Positions 25,819 through 36,340 of a stretch of DNA of 64,000 nucleotides are shown piece by piece. The DNA comes from RYN-133 sp963708645 (lineage in GTDB: Bacteria > Actinomycetota > Actinomycetes > Mycobacteriales > Jatrophihabitantaceae). Location of the stretch: contig CAVPTA010000013.1 in the NCBI GenBank assembly GCA_963708645.1, positions 1 to 64,000 on the forward strand, written 5' to 3'. Below the pieces are notes generated by a model, which ran no database searches, was not told the origin of the DNA, and saw nothing but the letters and a program-made list of their open reading frames with translations. A program made the translations under genes and the position numbers. Position 1 is the stretch's first letter. Each line of letters starts with the position of its first letter.

Positions 25819-27204
25819 CTAGTCACGCACCGCCGAAATCACGTCGCCGAACTTCTCGATGTCAGTGGCGTCACGCAGATCCGGCAGCGCCACGAAGACC
25901 GTGTCGACGCCGAGGTCACCCAGTTCGCGGTAGCGCGCGACATGGTCGGCAACGAGGCCGGCGTGATGCGTTCGCGCATATGCGGCTGCGGACACCCGTC
26001 CCCGTAGCCGCTCGACGAGCGTCGCAACTTCGTCACGATCGCGACCGACGACCGGCACGTCCAACCCGGTCACTCGCTTGCCGTTCATCAGAGCCGCAGC
26101 CCGCGTCACGTGCTCGATCGTCGCCGGAACGTTGCAGCCGTCGCCGAGTTCGGCGGCGACGCGCAACACTCGCGTGCTGCGACCACCGACGATCAACGGC
26201 AGCGGGCCGGCGGGACGCGGATAGGAGGTCGTCTCGGGCAGACCCGCCGCCGCCTTCGTGCCCGGCGCCCACAGTGCACGCATGACCGGAATCGCGGTGC
26301 GCAGCTGGGAGATCCGTTCGTCAGCCGACTCGAACGGCAAGCCGAACGCAGCATGTTCACGTTCCCACCAACCCGCCCCGACTCCGCAGAACGCCCGTCC
26401 ACCGCTCATCGCGTCGAGTGTTGCCGCCGCCTTTGCGAGCCGGCCTGGCGAGTGCATCGACAACGGACTGACCAGCGTCCCGAGCTGCAACGACGTCGGC
26501 AGCCCGGCCAGCAGGCCGAGGGTCACCCACGGCTCCGGGATCGGCTCCCACGCCCGGCCGACCTGCGGGATCTGGATCAGATGGTCCATCAGAGCGATTC
26601 CGTCGAAGCCGCTGGACGCAGCCGCCATCGCGATCGATGTCAGCCATCGCGCCGGCCCGTCCTCATCCCATGGGAACCGCGATACCTGCAACACGAACTG
26701 CATACGCGCGGACAGGGTGTGCTCGGGCGTCGGCTCAGGCACCGCGACCGGTGCGGCCGACGTCACGTGCTCGACGCGGTCCCAGCCCTCCATCTCGAGC
26801 TCGGTCGCGATCGAGCGCGCCTTGCGCAATTGCGCCGTGAGCGCTGGCGCCGGGACCGGTCGATCTCGCCCGCGGTTGCGTGCCCGGCACAGGGCGGCGT
26901 CGGTGTCGAAGAGAACCGCAATCGCAGGAAGCCCGGCGACGCGGGCCGCGTCGAGGTAGGTACGGCGTCGATCGGAGTCGAGGCCAAGGGTGTCGATCAC
27001 GGTTGTGAGTCCGCGTCGTATGCGCGCGGCGATCACGAGGTCGAGGACGCCGAACGCGTCGCGCGACGCATCAAGATCGGCCTCGCCCGTCCCGACCGTC
27101 GCGCGCAGAGCATCCGATGACACGATCTCGTTCCGGGCGAAGTGTTCGGCCGCCCACGTCGACTTGCCGGACCCGGCCGCTCCGACGAGCACGTACACGC
27201 TCAT
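25819..27204 (-). CDS. Fusion of P-loop kinase (polynucleotide-kinase-like) and LLM-class flavin/F420 oxidoreductase
   Basis: 461 aa. Residues 1-150 form a P-loop kinase: GAAGSGKSTWAAEHF (about 8-22), VIDTLGLDSDRRRTY and an Arg-rich lid RARNRGRDRPVP, like the AAA_33/zeta-toxin/polynucleotide-kinase group. Residues 167-461 form an LLM (luciferase-like) barrel: GFDGIALMDHLIQIP, SPLSMHSPGRLAKAAATLDAMSGGRAFCGVGAGW, and PLPLIVGGRSTRVLRVAAELGD, as in F420-dependent enzymes. The two are one continuous frame with a Pro/Glu linker (VAVPEPTPEH). The ATG shares ATGA with the upstream CDP-alcohol gene. Substrates are unknown. Confidence 0.88.
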   Translation of the reverse strand: MSVYVLVGAAGSGKSTWAAEHFARNEIVSSDALRATVGTGEADLDASRDAFGVLDLVIAARIRRGLTTVIDTLGLDSDRRRTYLDAARVAGLPAIAVLFDTDAALCRARNRGRDRPVPAPALTAQLRKARSIATELEMEGWDRVEHVTSAAPVAVPEPTPEHTLSARMQFVLQVSRFPWDEDGPARWLTSIAMAAASSGFDGIALMDHLIQIPQVGRAWEPIPEPWVTLGLLAGLPTSLQLGTLVSPLSMHSPGRLAKAAATLDAMSGGRAFCGVGAGWWEREHAAFGLPFESADERISQLRTAIPVMRALWAPGTKAAAGLPETTSYPRPAGPLPLIVGGRSTRVLRVAAELGDGCNVPATIEHVTRAAALMNGKRVTGLDVPVVGRDRDEVATLVERLRGRVSAAAYARTHHAGLVADHVARYRELGDLGVDTVFVALPDLRDATDIEKFGDVISAVRD

Positions 27205-27812
27205 GCGGTCGCCACCTGCGCGATGCCGATCAGACCGAGCACCGCCCAGACAGATGCACAGACGGCCGGCGGCCACGTCTCTGTCGACACTGCCGCCGAT
27301 CCGCATGCGAGCACAGTGCAGATCGCGCGGGTCGGCCGTTCGGCGACCGTGATCCGTGCGAGCGCCGCTCCCCCACGCACGACGCGCACCCCTTCGACCA
27401 CCAGCGTGCTGACGCCGGCGGCCAGAGCGAGCCATAGCGGAGCACCGCATTGCCAAACGACCAACGCGAACGCCGAGTCTGCAATTCGATCAGCGACCTT
27501 GTCGGCGAAGGATCCGAACCGCGATGCACGTCCGGCTGCGAGGGCAACGGCACCGTCGAGCCCATCGCACAGCACTGACGCGAGCACCAGGACGAGGGCA
27601 ATCGCGGGCGCCACCACAACGGCGACCATCGCCGCCGCAGCTCCGGCCACCGTGATCGCCAGCGGCGGGATCGTCTTGAACGGACGGGCGATCGTCCACA
27701 CGAGTCGCAGCCACCAGCGCAGCAGCAAAACGCTGTCGGGGTCGATCCCGTGGTGCAGTTCTGACCACCCGGCGGTGGTCAGACCCGCACGCCCAGCGCC
27801 AGATTCGCCCAT
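27201..27812 (-). CDS. CDP-alcohol phosphatidyltransferase-like membrane protein (altered motif)
   Basis: 203 aa with several membrane helices. The family motif Dx2DGx2ARx8Gx3Dx3D is present as D83, D86, G87, A90, G100, D104, D108, but the usual Arg after Ala is Leu (L91). All metal-binding Asp positions are kept. The protein may make a phospholipid, or may have a changed substrate. The gene overlaps metF by 34 bp at its 5' end and the kinase-LLM gene by 4 bp at its 3' end, so all three are probably co-transcribed. Confidence 0.8.
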   Translation of the reverse strand: MGESGAGRAGLTTAGWSELHHGIDPDSVLLLRWWLRLVWTIARPFKTIPPLAITVAGAAAAMVAVVVAPAIALVLVLASVLCDGLDGAVALAAGRASRFGSFADKVADRIADSAFALVVWQCGAPLWLALAAGVSTLVVEGVRVVRGGAALARITVAERPTRAICTVLACGSAAVSTETWPPAVCASVWAVLGLIGIAQVATA

Positions 27813-28663
27813 ACCTCACGCGTCGCCCTCGACCGGTTGAACGTGATGAAGTGGATGCCGGGAACGCCCTCGTCGAGCAGTCGCTCGGCCAGCTTCGAGC
27901 TCTCGTAGATACCCATCGATCGCACGGCCTTCGGATCGTGGGCGACGGCGTCGAAGCGCGCGGCGAGCCGCGTCGGGAACGGCGCACCCGACAGCTGCTC
28001 GGACCGCTTGATCACATTGATGTTCGTGACCGGCATGATGCCCGCGATGATCGGCACGTCGCAACCGGCGGCGCTGACGCGGTCACGCAGCCGCAGATAG
28101 TCATCGGCGTCGAAGAACATCTGAGTGATCGCGTAGTCGGCGCCTGCGCGAAGCTTCTCGACGAGCCAGCGGGTGTCGTCGTCGACATCGGCAGAGCGTG
28201 GGTGTTTATAGGGGAAGGCCGCGACACCGACGCAGAAGTCGCCGTGTTCGCGCATGATGCGCACGAGGTCCGAGGCGTAGGCGACCCCGTCCGGGTGGCG
28301 GCGCCACTCGCCGTTCGGATCACCAGGCGGGTCGCCACGCAACGCGAGCATGTTCGTCACTCCAGCACTCGCCAGGTGGCCGATCAGCGTGCGCAGCTCG
28401 GCGACCGAGTGATCGACCGCGGTCAGGTGCGCCACCGGGAGCAACGTCGTGTCGGACGCGATGTTCTCGGTGATCTCGATGGTTCGCGCCCGGGTCGACC
28501 CACCCGCGCCGTAGGTCACCGACACGAACGACGGGTGCAGCGACTCGAGCTCGCGGATCGTCTGCCACAGCAGGCGGTCCTCGTCCGGGCTCTTCGGCGG
28601 GAAGAACTCGAAGGAGAATGTGGGACGGCCCTCGGCGAGGCACTCCCGAACCGTCCGTGACAT
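27779..28663 (-). CDS. metF: Methylenetetrahydrofolate reductase
   Basis: FAD-dependent reduction of 5,10-methylene-THF to 5-methyl-THF for methionine synthesis. 294 aa from ATG 28663, the usual length of bacterial MetF. It contains FSFEFFPPKSPDE, FVSVTYGAGGSTRART, NMLALRGDPPGDPNGEW and QMFFDADDYLRL, all strong family signatures. The start was chosen because MSRTVRECLAEG directly precedes the first barrel strand and the upstream frame enters the divergent prenyl synthase region. 40 bp separate it from the prenyl synthase start. Confidence 0.95.
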   Translation of the reverse strand: MSRTVRECLAEGRPTFSFEFFPPKSPDEDRLLWQTIRELESLHPSFVSVTYGAGGSTRARTIEITENIASDTTLLPVAHLTAVDHSVAELRTLIGHLASAGVTNMLALRGDPPGDPNGEWRRHPDGVAYASDLVRIMREHGDFCVGVAAFPYKHPRSADVDDDTRWLVEKLRAGADYAITQMFFDADDYLRLRDRVSAAGCDVPIIAGIMPVTNINVIKRSEQLSGAPFPTRLAARFDAVAHDPKAVRSMGIYESSKLAERLLDEGVPGIHFITFNRSRATREVWANLALGVRV

Positions 28664-28703
28664 GGGTCCAGCGTAGTGTCCGCCGCGTGAGCGAGACCCC
28701 GAC

Positions 28704-29753
28704 ATGAGCGACGCGGGTGTCAGCTTCGTCGCACAGGTCAACGCCACACTGAGCACGTTTCTCGACGAGCGGGCCGAATCGCTCGGCCAGGTCGGGTCCG
28801 AGCTGACCGACGTCGCCGACGCCGCTCGCCGCATCGTGCTCGACGGCGGCAAGCGTTTGCGTCCGCTGTTCGCGTACTGGGGCTGGCGTTCGGCCCGGGA
28901 CGACGTCGCTGACGCGCTCGTCGGTGCCGCCGCAAGTCTCGAACTGCTGCACTGCTGCGCGCTCGTTCACGACGATCTGATGGACCGGTCGGACACCCGC
29001 CGCGGGCATCCGTCCGCGCATTCGGCTTTCAGTACGCTGCACCGCGCCAACGCGTGGACGGGCGATCCCGAGATATTCGGTGCCGCAGGTGCGATCCTGC
29101 TCGGTGACCTGCTGCTCTCATGGGCCGATGCGGTGTTCGCACGGGCCGGCCTCGGAGCCCCGGCGCGCGCCGTCTACGACGATATGCGGCAACTCGTGAT
29201 GGCCGGCCAGTATCTCGACGTGCAGGTGCAGGCGCGCGGCGAGTTCTCCCCCGCCGACGCGTTGCGGGTGATCGCGTTCAAGACGAGCAAGTACACCGTC
29301 GAGGGGCCGCTGCATCTCGGGGCGGCTGCGGCGCAGGCGACGCCTGAGGTGTTCGCCGCGCTCAGCGCCTATGCCGCGCCCATCGGCGAGGCCTTCCAGT
29401 TACGCGACGACGTCCTCGGCGTCTGGGGCGATCCCATCGAGACCGGCAAGCCTGCCGGCGACGACCTGCGCGAGGGCAAGCGCACGTTGCTCGTCGCGCT
29501 CGCAATGGAGCGCGCTACGTCCGAGCAGTCGACGTTGCTGCGCGAGCGACTCGGCATCGCGACACTCGACGCACACCAGATTCACGAGCTGCGTTCGGTG
29601 CTGGTCGACACCGGCGCACTGGACGAGGTCGAGCAGCGTATCGCCGCCCGCACCGCCGAGGCGCGCACCGGATTGCGCGATGCGCCGATCAAGCCGGCCG
29701 CGCGCGAAGCGCTGGACGCCCTGGCCGTAGCAGCCACCCAACGAACAACCTGA
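28704..29753 (+). CDS. Polyprenyl (geranylgeranyl-type) diphosphate synthase
   Basis: Condenses IPP units onto allylic diphosphates. 349 aa. The first Asp-rich motif is HDDLMDRSDTRRG (D90-D94, DDxxD) and the second is FQLRDDVLGVWGD (near 237). GGKRLRPLFAYWGW is the conserved IPP-binding region. Residues before the first DDxxD (SLELLHCCALV) suggest a GGPP-length product but do not fix it. It could supply carotenoid, menaquinone or terpenoid precursors. Divergent from metF; ends at an AGTGGTCA palindromic repeat shared with two other convergent junctions. Confidence 0.92.
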   Translation: MSDAGVSFVAQVNATLSTFLDERAESLGQVGSELTDVADAARRIVLDGGKRLRPLFAYWGWRSARDDVADALVGAAASLELLHCCALVHDDLMDRSDTRRGHPSAHSAFSTLHRANAWTGDPEIFGAAGAILLGDLLLSWADAVFARAGLGAPARAVYDDMRQLVMAGQYLDVQVQARGEFSPADALRVIAFKTSKYTVEGPLHLGAAAAQATPEVFAALSAYAAPIGEAFQLRDDVLGVWGDPIETGKPAGDDLREGKRTLLVALAMERATSEQSTLLRERLGIATLDAHQIHELRSVLVDTGALDEVEQRIAARTAEARTGLRDAPIKPAAREALDALAVAATQRTT

Positions 29754-29763
29754 CCCCGACCGC

Positions 29764-29830
29764 CAGTGGTCACCTACGGCGCGAGTGGTCACTCATAAGT
29801 GATCACTCGGCGCGTAAATGACCACTCGCG
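29764..29830. repeat. AGTGGTCA palindromic intergenic repeat, copy 1
   Basis: Lies between the converging prenyl synthase and glgP genes. CGAGTGGTCACT (29782-29793), loop CATA, AGTGATCACTCG (29798-29809) is a 12-bp stem with one wobble pair. Further half-sites are AGTGGTCAC at 29765 and TGACCACTCGCG at 29819-29830. The same core recurs near 55.8 kb and 58.7 kb. Confidence 0.7.
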
Positions 29831-29840
29831 GTAAGGCGGG

Positions 29841-32390
29841 TCAAGCTACTGCGACGACCCCGAGTTCGGCCGGGCTGGCGAGCAGGTCGTTGGACGGCAG
29901 CACGCGGACGGTGTAGCCGAACGCGCCGGTGCGTTCGAGCGGCACCTCGCCTTCGAACCACGTTGTGCCGTCGACCGGATCGGCGGGCTTGAGCGCGACC
30001 GCCGTCGGCTGGACGAGCCGGTCGTCGACGTCGACCGAGCCGTAGACGGCCTCGACACAGACGTCGTCGATCGACAGCCCGTTCAGCGCGACCTCGGCGC
30101 GCAGCGTCAGATGTGCACCGAGGGTCGATTCGCCGATCAGTTGTGAGTCGACGTAGAGCACGTTGACCCCCGGCCACGCATCGAGCACCCTCCGCCGCCA
30201 GGCCGCGAGGTCGCGCGCCGGCTGATAGTTGTCGGCCGACACCGCGTTCGACGAGATCGCCGCCGGCGCATAGAGCTCGCGCACGTAGTCGCGCACCATG
30301 CGGGTCGCGAGCACCTTCGGACCGAGAGTCTTGAGCGTGTGTCGCACCATCTGCACCCAGCGGGTGGGCGTGCCCTTGCTGTCGCGGTCGTAGAACCGCG
30401 AGGCGACGCTCTTCTCGACCAGCTCGTACAACGCGTGCGCCTCGAGATCGTCGCGACGATCGTTGTCGGCGATGCCGTCGGCGGACGGGATGGCCCAACC
30501 GTTCTCGCCGTCGTACCACTCGTCCCACCACCCGTCGAGGATCGACAGGTTCAGCGCGCCGTTGAGCGCAGCCTTCATCCCGGACGTCCCGCATGCCTCG
30601 AGCGGCCGCAACGGATTGTTGAGCCAGACGTCGACGCCCCAATAGAGATAGCGGGCCATCGCGATGTCGTAGTCGGGCAGGAACGCGATGCGGTGCCGCA
30701 CCCCGTGGTCGTCGGCGAACTTCACCATCTGCGCGATGAGTTGCTTGCCCCCGTCATCGGCCGGATGGCTCTTGCCGGCGATGACGATCTGTACGGGCCG
30801 CTCGGGGTCGAGCAGCAAGGCGCGCAACCGTTGCGGGTCGCGCAGCATCAGCGTCAGTCGCTTGTAGGACGGCACGCGTCGCGCGAATCCGATCGTGAGC
30901 ACGTCCGGGTCGAACACGCCGTTCGTCCAGGCCAGCTCGGCCTCGATCATGCCGCGCTCGAGCGAGGAGGCCCGAACACGCCGGCGCACCTCGTGCACCA
31001 GCCGCTCGCGCAGCGTGTTGCGTACGTTCCACAGCTCGCGATCGGAGACCTTGTCGATCGCCTCCCAGCCGCCGCCCTGGGCAAGAACGGCAGGGCCGAC
31101 TTCGCGTTCGGCGATCTCGAGGATGTCGCGCGACATCCAGGTCGGCGCGTGCACACCGTTGGTGATCGAGCTGATCGGCACCTCGCCGGCGTCGAAGCCC
31201 GGCCACAAGTTGCTGAACATCTCGCGGCTGACCTCGCCGTGGAGCACCGAGACGCCGTTCGCGCGCTGGCCGATGCGTAACCCCATGTGGGCCATGTTGA
31301 AAATGCCCGGGTCGTCCTCGGCGCCGAGCGCGAGCACTCGTTCGATCTGCACGCCCGGCATGCCGCCGAGGTGCGCCGCCACCAGGTCGCGGTCGAAGCG
31401 GTCGATGCCCGCGGGAACCGGTGTGTGCGTGGTGAACACCGTCCCGGCACGCACGGCCTGTAGTGCCTCGTCGAAGTCGAGACCCTCGTTCTGGACGAGC
31501 TCACGGATGCGCTCGATTCCGAGGAACCCGGCGTGACCCTCGTTCGTGTGGAACACTTCGGGTGCGTCCGCACCGGTGACCTCGCAGTAGGCGCGGATGG
31601 CACGGACACCGCCGACACCGAGCAGCAGTTCCTGTTCGAGGCGATGTTCGCGTCCGCCGCCGTAGAGCCGGTCGGTGACCTGTCGCGCGGCGAGGTCGTT
31701 CTCTTCGATGTCGCTGTCGAGCAGGAGCAATGGCACCCGTCCGACCCGGGCCACCCACACCTGGGCGTGCAGCGTGCGCGACTCCGGCAGCGCGATCGCC
31801 ACGCGCACCGGCGCATCGTCGGCGTCCTTCAACGCGCGGATGGGCAGCCCACCGGGGTCGAGGGACGGGTAGTGCTCGAGCTGCCAACCGTCCGGCGAGA
31901 GCGACTGCCGGAAGTAACCGGCGCCGTAAAGCAGTCCGACCCCGATGATCGGGACGCCGAGATCGCTGGCTGCCTTCAGATGGTCGCCGGCCAGGATGCC
32001 GAGCCCGCCGGAGTACTGCGGCAGCACCTCGGTGATGCCGAACTCAGGAGAGAAGTAGCCGATCGACTTCGGCAACTGCTCGCCCTCGTCGATCTGGGTC
32101 TGGTACCAGCGCGGCGAGGTGAGGTAGTCGTTGAGGTCGTCATACACATCGGCGAGCGCGCGCAGGAACTTTCGATCGCGTGCCAACTTCTCGATGCGGT
32201 CGGCACTGACCTCGCCGAGCATGCGACGTGGATCACCATTGCAGGCGCGCCACAGGTCGGGATCGACCGACTCGAACAGGTCTAGCGATTCGGGATGCCA
32301 CGTCCACCGCAGATTCTCGACGAGTTCGACGAGCTGGTCGAGTTGCGGGGGCAGAGCGGCGCGCACGGTCAAGCGCCTTAAAGCTTTCAC
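29841..32390 (-). CDS. glgP: Alpha-glucan phosphorylase (DUF3417-type GlgP)
   Basis: Releases glucose-1-phosphate from alpha-glucan. 849 aa, normal for the actinobacterial type with an N-terminal DUF3417 extension (LVELVENLRWTWHPESLDLF). The catalytic core has EYHTNEGH-type FHTNEGHAGFLGIERI, TTHTPVPAGIDRF and the PLP region PLEACGTSGMKAALNGALNL. GTG start at 32390; codon 4 is TTA (32379-32381), a rare Leu codon in high-GC actinomycetes. It is divergent from glgE across a 100-bp region with two related operator-like sites. The C-terminal 150 residues form the domain typical of this subgroup. Confidence 0.94.
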   Translation of the reverse strand: MKALRRLTVRAALPPQLDQLVELVENLRWTWHPESLDLFESVDPDLWRACNGDPRRMLGEVSADRIEKLARDRKFLRALADVYDDLNDYLTSPRWYQTQIDEGEQLPKSIGYFSPEFGITEVLPQYSGGLGILAGDHLKAASDLGVPIIGVGLLYGAGYFRQSLSPDGWQLEHYPSLDPGGLPIRALKDADDAPVRVAIALPESRTLHAQVWVARVGRVPLLLLDSDIEENDLAARQVTDRLYGGGREHRLEQELLLGVGGVRAIRAYCEVTGADAPEVFHTNEGHAGFLGIERIRELVQNEGLDFDEALQAVRAGTVFTTHTPVPAGIDRFDRDLVAAHLGGMPGVQIERVLALGAEDDPGIFNMAHMGLRIGQRANGVSVLHGEVSREMFSNLWPGFDAGEVPISSITNGVHAPTWMSRDILEIAEREVGPAVLAQGGGWEAIDKVSDRELWNVRNTLRERLVHEVRRRVRASSLERGMIEAELAWTNGVFDPDVLTIGFARRVPSYKRLTLMLRDPQRLRALLLDPERPVQIVIAGKSHPADDGGKQLIAQMVKFADDHGVRHRIAFLPDYDIAMARYLYWGVDVWLNNPLRPLEACGTSGMKAALNGALNLSILDGWWDEWYDGENGWAIPSADGIADNDRRDDLEAHALYELVEKSVASRFYDRDSKGTPTRWVQMVRHTLKTLGPKVLATRMVRDYVRELYAPAAISSNAVSADNYQPARDLAAWRRRVLDAWPGVNVLYVDSQLIGESTLGAHLTLRAEVALNGLSIDDVCVEAVYGSVDVDDRLVQPTAVALKPADPVDGTTWFEGEVPLERTGAFGYTVRVLPSNDLLASPAELGVVAVA

Positions 32391-32411
32391 GCGCTTGCAC
32401 GCTAGCAGTCC

Positions 32412-32463
32412 CGAAAGGGCTTCCGGTATCGCTCCTAAGCACTAGTTTCCGTAAGGGCTTACG
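32412..32463. promoter_or_regulatory. Paired operator-like sites between glgP and glgE
   Basis: A perfect palindrome CGTAAG-GG-CTTACG at 32450-32463 and a related imperfect site CGAAAGGGCTTCCG at 32412-32425 share the core AAGGGCTT and lie 38 bp apart in the divergent promoter region. Probably binding sites for one repressor or activator of glucan genes. Confidence 0.55.
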
Positions 32464-32492
32464 CGGGAGGGCAACCTGGGTAGGTTGGCATT

Positions 32493-34490
32493 GTGGTTGG
32501 ACGATTCGGACTCTCGAACATCACGCCCGTCGTCGGCTCCACCAGTTCCGGCGAGCATCCCGGCGCACGGCGCCGTAGGCGAACCGATCCCGATTTCGGC
32601 CCTCGTGTTCCGCGAGGGCCATGATGCGGTCGGTGCCAATGTCGTCCTACGCGACCCCGCGGGACGCAAGGCCGCGCCGATCCGGATGGACAAGGGCGCG
32701 CCCGGCACTGATCGGTGGCACGCCACCGTGATCGCCGATCGCATCGGCCAGTGGTCGTTCGCCGTCGAGGCATGGAGCGACCCGATGTCGACGTGGCATC
32801 ACGCCGTCACGACGAAGATCGAGGCGGGCCAGGGCACCGAGGATCTCGCCAACGACCTCGAGGACGGCGCGCGGCTGTTCGACCGGCTCGCGAAGTCGTT
32901 GCCGAAGGACGAGCGCCCGCGTGCGTCCGCCGCGGCGAAGGCGTTGCGCGACACCACGCTCGACGTCGGCACATCGGGTCGCCCCTGCGCTCGACGACTT
33001 CCTGCAGGAACTCGTCCACGCGTTCCCGGTGCGCGATCTGGTGACCAGTTCGCCGCGCTACCCGCTGTGGATCGACCGCAACCGCGCCCTGTTCGGTTCG
33101 TGGTACGAGTTCTTCCCGCGCTCGATCGGCGCCGAGTTGGCCGGCGACCCGACCGCGCCGGCGCGGCCCGTACGCCACGGCACGTTCAAGGACTCCGTCG
33201 AACATCTCGACTACGTCGCGTCCATGGGCTTCGACGTCGTGTATCTCCCGCCGATCCACCCGATCGGGCAGGTCAATCGCAAGGGACCGAACAACACGCT
33301 CGTGGCCGCCAGCTGGGACGTCGGCTCGCCCTGGGCCATCGGTTCGAGCGAGGGCGGCCACGACGCGATCCATCCCGAGCTGGGGACGATGGCCGACTTC
33401 CAGGCGCTCGTGAAGCGCGCGAAGGAACTCGGCATGGAGATCGCGCTCGACCTCGCGTTGCAGTGCGCGCCCGATCACCCGTGGGTCGAGAGCCATCCCG
33501 AGTGGTTCACGACCACGTCCGGACGGTTCGATCGCCTACGCCGAGAACCCGCCGAAGAAGTACCAGGACATCTATCCGCTCAACTTCGACAACGACAGCA
33601 AGGGCCTTTACGACGAGTGCCTGCGAGTAACGCGGCACTGGATCGAGGCGGGCGTGAACATCTTCCGCGTCGACAACCCGCACACGAAGCCGATCAACTT
33701 CTGGCAGTGGCTGATCGGCGAGGTGCGCAAGACCAATCCCGAAGTGCTGTTCCTTGCCGAGGCGTTCACACGTCCGGCCATGATGTCCGAGCTCGCGAAG
33801 GTCGGCTTCCATCAGAGCTACACCTACTTCACGTGGCGCAACACCAAGGAAGAGATCGAGTCCTATGGGCTGGAGTTGGTCGGCAAGGCGCATTACATGC
33901 GGCCGAACTTCTTCACCAACACCCCGGACATCCTCAACGAGTATCTGGTGCACGGTGGCCCGGGCGCGTTCGCGATCCGTGCCGTGCTGGCGGCGATGAT
34001 CTCGCCGACGTACGGCGTCTACTCCGGCTTCGAGCTCTACGAGCACCTCAACGCCAAGCCCGGCAGCGAGGAGTACCTCGATTCCGAGAAGTACCAGCTG
34101 CGCCCGCGTGACTTCGCCGGCGCCCTTGCCGACGGGCGCTCGTTGACGCCGTTGCTGACGAAGCTCAACCAGATCCGGCGCGAGCACCCCGCCCTGCAAC
34201 AGCTCCGAAACCTGCACGTCCACGAGGTCGACAACAGCGACATCACCGCGTTCAGCAAGCGCGACGAGGAGACCGGCGATACCGTCCTCGTGGTCTGCAC
34301 GGTCAATCCCCACGAGTGGCGCGAGGGCACAACGTCCCTCGATCTGCCCGCACTCGGCATCGGGTGGGACTCGAACTTTCGCGTGCGTGACCTGCTCGAT
34401 GGCGCCGAGTACGAGTGGGGCGAGCACAACTACGTGCGGCTCGACCCGCACCACAAGCCCGCGCACGTGTTCGAGGTGCTGCCTTACTGA
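32493..34490 (+). pseudogene. glgE: Alpha-1,4-glucan:maltose-1-phosphate maltosyltransferase GlgE, interrupted by three +1 frameshifts
   Basis: GlgE extends alpha-glucan from maltose-1-phosphate. The start is GTG 32493, giving VVGRFGLSNITPVVG, the expected N-terminus. The frame then moves +1 near 32535-32545, again near 32971-32980 and again near 33515, so that reading VVGRFGLSN..., VGEPIPISALVFREGHDAVG, APALDDFLQELVHAF and RPDGSIAYAENPPKKYQDIY in turn recovers a full-length protein of about 665 aa. Catalytic residues survive (Asp in IFRVDNPHTKP, Glu in LFLAEAFTRP). Nothing else is degraded, so extra bases from sequencing are as likely as true inactivation. It heads the glgE-treS-mak-glgB operon. 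Confidence 0.85.
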
Positions 34491-34534
34491 GCCGGATTGA
34501 CAAGGCGACGTCCACACCCTGATAGGAAGGATGC

Positions 34535-36336
<1,802 letters not shown>

Positions 36337-36340
<4 letters not shown>

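Noticed and set aside
32493..34490. Programmed frameshifting in glgE
   Set aside because: Three separate shifts without slippery heptamers or downstream structures, and a fourth in glgB, fit sequence errors or decay better.
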